Program-made: the position numbers and the translations under genes
Origin: Paraburkholderia sejongensis
GTDB lineage: Bacteria; Pseudomonadota; Gammaproteobacteria; Burkholderiales; Burkholderiaceae
Assembly: GCF_020880815.1 (NCBI RefSeq)
Contig: NZ_JAJITD010000005.1
Location: 248,001-312,000 of the forward strand
Length of the DNA: 64,000 nt
Direction of reading: 5' to 3'
Shown here: piece after piece, positions 61,076 through 64,000 of the stretch
Position numbering within the stretch: position 1 is the first letter of the stretch
Layout of the letters: each line of letters starts with the position of its first letter
Notes under the pieces: model-generated
Database searches by the model: none
What the model was told of the DNA's origin: nothing
The model's input: the letters and a program-made list of their open reading frames with translations, nothing else

Positions 61076-62734
61076 TCAGGCCGGCTTGACCTTCGACTTG
61101 CCCATCATCCGCGTGATGTAGTACTGCTGCGCGATCGACAGCACGTTATTCACCACGTAGTACAGCACCAGACCGGCCGGGAAGAAGAAGAACATCACCG
61201 AGAACGCGATCGGCATGAACATCATCATCTTGGCTTGAACCGGGTCCGGCGGCGTCGGGTTCAGCTTGGTCTGCAGGAACATCGACACGGCCATCAGCAC
61301 CGGCAGGATGAAGTACGGGTCCTGCTGCGACAGATCCTGAATCCACCAGATCCACGGTGCGCCGCGCATTTCCACCGACGACAGCAACACCCAGTACAGC
61401 GAGATGAACACCGGAATCTGGATCACCACCGGCAGACAGCCGCCGAACGGATTGACCTTCTCGGTCTTGTACAGCTCCATCAGCGCCGCGTTCATCTTCT
61501 GCGGATCGCCCTTGAAGCGCTCGCGCAGCGCCTGCATGCGCGGCGTGATCACCTTCATGCGCGCCATCGACTTGTAGCTCGCGGCCGACAGCGGGAAGAA
61601 CACCGCCTTGATCAGCACCGTGAGCAGCACGATCGACCAGCCCCAGTTGCCGACATAGCTGTGGATCTTCGACAGCAGCCAGAACAGCGGCTTCGCGATG
61701 ATCGTGACCATCCCGTAGTCCTTCACCAGATCGAGGCCCGGGGCGATCCCGGCGAGCATCTTCTCTTCTTCCGGACCGGCGAACAGGCGCGCGCTGACGC
61801 TAACCGTCTGACCCGGCTGGATGGTCGGCAGCGCCTGCTTCAAACCCACGCGATACAGCGACGGATCGATCTTCTCGGCGTAGTAGTCACGCTTCACGCC
61901 GTCCTGCGGAATCCACGCGGTTGCGAAGTAGTGCTGGACCATCGCGACCCAGCCGTCGTTGGCCGTCTTCGCGAAATCTTCCTTGTTCTTGTCGAGGTCG
62001 CTGAACGTCATCTTCTGGAAGTGATGCTCGTTCGTATACACAGCCGGGCCGATGAACGTGTGCGAGAAACGCGGCGTTTCGACCGGCTGGTCGTCGCGCA
62101 CGAGTTCCATATAGACCTGCGGCGTCACCGCCGTGGTGCCGACGTTCTGCACCTTCGTCTCGACGCCGATCACATAGCTGCCGCGCGTGAACGTATACGT
62201 CTTGATGACTTTCAGACCGCCCTTTTCCGGCGACTCGAAGCTCATCTGGAACGAGTTCTGACCGTCCGCCAACTGGGTCGGCTGATTCGGCATCAGCGTG
62301 AAGACGTCGTTGTGATTCGGGAAATCGCCACCGAGCAGGCCCGTGCGGGCGAGATAGGTGTGATTGTTGGTGCGGTCGAACAGCGTGATCACGAGATCCG
62401 GCTGCTTGCCGTCGCCTTCCTTCAGCAGCGACAGGCGCGATACCGTGCCGCCGCGGGTGTCGATTTCGCCGCTATAGACGTCGGTGCTGAACTTGACCAG
62501 TTGCGATTGCGTGGCGGCCGGCGCGTTGCCGGGCGCTGCTGCGTTGGTGGCCGGCAGATCGGCCGGCTGGGTTCCCGGCGTCGTGGTTCCCGGTGCGGCG
62601 CTGCCCGTGGTCTGGGTCGGCGTCGTGCTCGGGAAGAACATCGACGGGCGTCCGTGGTCGCGTTGCCAGTTGTCGAACAGCATGACAGCTGACATGAAAA
62701 AGATGACCCATAGGACGGTGCGTTTGATATCCAT
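61076..62734 (-). CDS. yidC: Membrane protein insertase YidC
   Basis: 552 residues of the Gram-negative type: N-terminal signal-anchor ([17 protein letters not shown]), large periplasmic beta domain, then the conserved C-terminal five-helix insertase core ([40 protein letters not shown]). Inserts proteins into the inner membrane, alone or with SecYEG. Minus-strand order rpmH-rnpA-yidD-yidC-mnmE is typical. Confidence 0.97.
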   Translation of the reverse strand: MDIKRTVLWVIFFMSAVMLFDNWQRDHGRPSMFFPSTTPTQTTGSAAPGTTTPGTQPADLPATNAAAPGNAPAATQSQLVKFSTDVYSGEIDTRGGTVSRLSLLKEGDGKQPDLVITLFDRTNNHTYLARTGLLGGDFPNHNDVFTLMPNQPTQLADGQNSFQMSFESPEKGGLKVIKTYTFTRGSYVIGVETKVQNVGTTAVTPQVYMELVRDDQPVETPRFSHTFIGPAVYTNEHHFQKMTFSDLDKNKEDFAKTANDGWVAMVQHYFATAWIPQDGVKRDYYAEKIDPSLYRVGLKQALPTIQPGQTVSVSARLFAGPEEEKMLAGIAPGLDLVKDYGMVTIIAKPLFWLLSKIHSYVGNWGWSIVLLTVLIKAVFFPLSAASYKSMARMKVITPRMQALRERFKGDPQKMNAALMELYKTEKVNPFGGCLPVVIQIPVFISLYWVLLSSVEMRGAPWIWWIQDLSQQDPYFILPVLMAVSMFLQTKLNPTPPDPVQAKMMMFMPIAFSVMFFFFPAGLVLYYVVNNVLSIAQQYYITRMMGKSKVKPA

Positions 62735-62764
62735 GCGTTGTCTCAGTGTCGATGGAACGGCGCG

Positions 62765-62995
62765 TCAGCGCTTTTCAGAAGTGGGTGGCGGGACGAGATC
62801 GATGCCGCCCGCGGAAAACGGGTGACAGCGGCAAACACGCCTCACGGCGAGATAAGTCCCGCGCGCGGCGCCATGATACTGGATTGCCTCGCGCGCGTAA
62901 TCAGAACAGGAAGGGTAAAAACGGCACCGGTCGCCAAGCATGGGGCTGATGGCGAGCTTGTAAAAACGCAATAAAGCGAAGAGTACCGTTTGCAT
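62765..62995 (-). CDS. yidD: Membrane protein insertion efficiency factor YidD
   Basis: 76 residues: [20 protein letters not shown] and [15 protein letters not shown] are the family core, with conserved Cys. It assists YidC-mediated insertion. It lies 30 bp upstream of yidC. Confidence 0.95.
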   Translation of the reverse strand: MQTVLFALLRFYKLAISPMLGDRCRFYPSCSDYAREAIQYHGAARGTYLAVRRVCRCHPFSAGGIDLVPPPTSEKR

Positions 62996-63109
62996 GGCAG
63001 GTGCGGCCGGAGGGCGCCGCGCAACAACGTGGAGTACCGGGCGACGTCCACACCCTGGAAGCTGCCGGCGCAGGATGAATTGCGTCGGAAGGGTGCGGCG
63101 ATCCCTGCG

Positions 63110-63598
63110 TCATTCCGTCCTCGGTGCCTCCGCGGGGGGCGCCTGACGACGGGTAATTTCGCGCGCTGCCTTGTCGAGCAACGCCTCGATTTCGCTGCGG
63201 CACAGCGCCTTCAACGGCGGCGACGACGCACTCGGCATAGCCTTTTTGTCGAACCGCGTATGCAGACGCAGCAGCACATCCCAACCGCCGAATTCGGCGC
63301 GCCGCAGCCGGAACGACTCGCGCGCGATCCGGCGCACCAGATTTCGCGTGGCCGCGCGCGGCGCATACTTCTTGCCGATCACGAGGCCGAGTCGCGCCTC
63401 ATTGCCGGTGGGCCGCCCGTACACAACGAAGTGCGCGGTACGGCGCCAGGGCCGCAAACGAAAAACGGATGAAAATTCATCCGTTTTTAGCAGCCTTGCG
63501 GCTTTGGGGAAGGCGGCTTGCGCTGGCAACGGAACCGAGCCCGGTTGCTGCGCCCCGGCCGTTCCCGCTTCGCCGCGGGCTTCGGTCACAGCGCGCAA
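63110..63598 (-). CDS. rnpA: Ribonuclease P protein component
   Basis: Up to 162 residues. Core: [17 protein letters not shown], and the RNR signature region [20 protein letters not shown]. It helps RNase P RNA mature tRNA 5' ends. The start is uncertain: TTG 63598 and GTG 63589 lie just after rpmH with an AAGG nearby, while TTG 63529 matches the N-terminus recalled from related species. I give the longest form. Confidence 0.9.
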   Translation of the reverse strand: MRAVTEARGEAGTAGAQQPGSVPLPAQAAFPKAARLLKTDEFSSVFRLRPWRRTAHFVVYGRPTGNEARLGLVIGKKYAPRAATRNLVRRIARESFRLRRAEFGGWDVLLRLHTRFDKKAMPSASSPPLKALCRSEIEALLDKAAREITRRQAPPAEAPRTE

Positions 63599-63608
63599 TC
63601 CGCTCGCC

Positions 63609-63743
63609 TTAGATCGCGAGGCGCTTGCGGCCCTTCGCGCGACGTGCGTTGATGACCTTGCGGCCGCCAGCGGTCTTCATGCGAACGCGAAAGCCGTGGG
63701 TGCGCTTGCGACGGGTAACGGAAGGTTGGTAAGTACGTTTCAT
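63609..63743 (-). CDS. rpmH: 50S ribosomal protein L34
   Basis: 44 residues beginning [19 protein letters not shown] and ending [12 protein letters not shown], typical of L34. First gene of the minus-strand rpmH-rnpA-yidD-yidC-mnmE block, diverging from dnaA which should lie beyond the window edge. Confidence 0.97.
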
Positions 63744-64000
63744 GTTGCTCTCACTTGATCGAAAAAAACCGCGCGATCATCGCTGAAAGCGCAATGGCCG
63801 GTGGTTTACTGAAATTGGTTTTCGCGGAACCCGCTATTTAAGCTGGTTTTTCGTTGGCCGTCAATAGTTTAGCCTGGATCGGGAAGCGCGCGCATCTGTC
63901 CGGGCAGGTGATCGGTCCCTGTGGATAACTCACTGGCGACTCCGTTTTGGCGTTAGAATCTCGCCTTACTTCCCAAAAATATTGCACGTCGCTCCGGCAC
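63744..64000. promoter_or_regulatory. Start of the rpmH-dnaA interval, likely oriC edge
   Basis: Non-coding DNA upstream of rpmH with a perfect DnaA box (TGTGGATAA, 63920-63928) and a TAGAAT -10 candidate at 63954-63959 reading toward the expected dnaA gene. The window stops before the rest of the origin. Confidence 0.65.

Noticed and set aside
63965..63974. TTACTTCCCA matching the mnmE tail, as a possible second attachment site
   Set aside because: Only 10 bases match, the neighbouring bases differ, and yidC-rpmH between the two sites are core genes, not island cargo.

Overview
This window reads as a GC-rich betaproteobacterial chromosome of the Burkholderia/Paraburkholderia type. The evidence is the order rpmH-rnpA-yidD-yidC-mnmE at its right end, a one-cluster type II secretion system with gspC inverted between gspF and gspG, a complete wspA-F/R operon, and protein sequences close to what I recall from that group. 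The right edge (63744-64000) enters the rpmH-dnaA interval, where the replication origin of this group lies, so the window is origin-proximal.

Layout. 1-9.4 kb: mostly minus-strand housekeeping and stress genes (SET-domain protein, old-yellow-enzyme, class I glutamine amidotransferase, MarR regulator with a Cys tail, YbdK-type ligase, CPA2 antiporter, MnmC). 9.8-12.5 kb: HU protein, CobW-type metallochaperone GTPase, lytic transglycosylase. 13.0-24.9 kb: gspDEF, inverted gspC, gspGHIJKLMN. 25.0-29.8 kb: outer-membrane efflux lipoprotein, MarR regulator and EmrB-type exporter, with no EmrA partner in view. 30-36.3 kb: lipoprotein, gshA, the alkA/ada alkylation-repair pair with an Ada operator, a very probable small RNA carrying two anti-Shine-Dalgarno octamers, a VOC protein and YaeQ. 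36.4-43.0 kb: LysR regulator divergent from an aldehyde dehydrogenase and an L-arabinose-type ABC importer. 43.3-47.0 kb: small secreted and membrane proteins, a HIT protein, and a GlxA-type regulator divergent from an SDR. 47.1-56.2 kb: the Wsp surface-sensing, c-di-GMP chemosensory operon. 56.5-64 kb: small proteins, an integrase lacking its catalytic tyrosine next to mnmE, a phage-like HTH regulator, then yidC-yidD-rnpA-rpmH and the edge of oriC.

How the genes work together. WspA-F feed phosphorylation into the diguanylate cyclase WspR. GspC-N form the type II secretion machine; its prepilin peptidase GspO is not in the window. The araF/G/H-type importer, its LysR regulator and the semialdehyde dehydrogenase look like one pentose or sugar-acid module. 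Ada and AlkA overlap and sit behind an Ada box, giving an adaptive-response operon. The 3'-end block around mnmE is essential translation and membrane-insertion machinery disturbed only by the integrase remnant.

Most notable: the anti-Shine-Dalgarno sRNA at 35062-35123; a 0.9-kb non-coding stretch (6516-7428) packed with GTWWAC palindromes and DnaA boxes; perfect DnaA boxes in four separate non-coding regions; the tyrosine-less integrase; and an aldehyde dehydrogenase whose catalytic Asn position is Ser. I saw no tRNA, rRNA, CRISPR array or intact insertion sequence.
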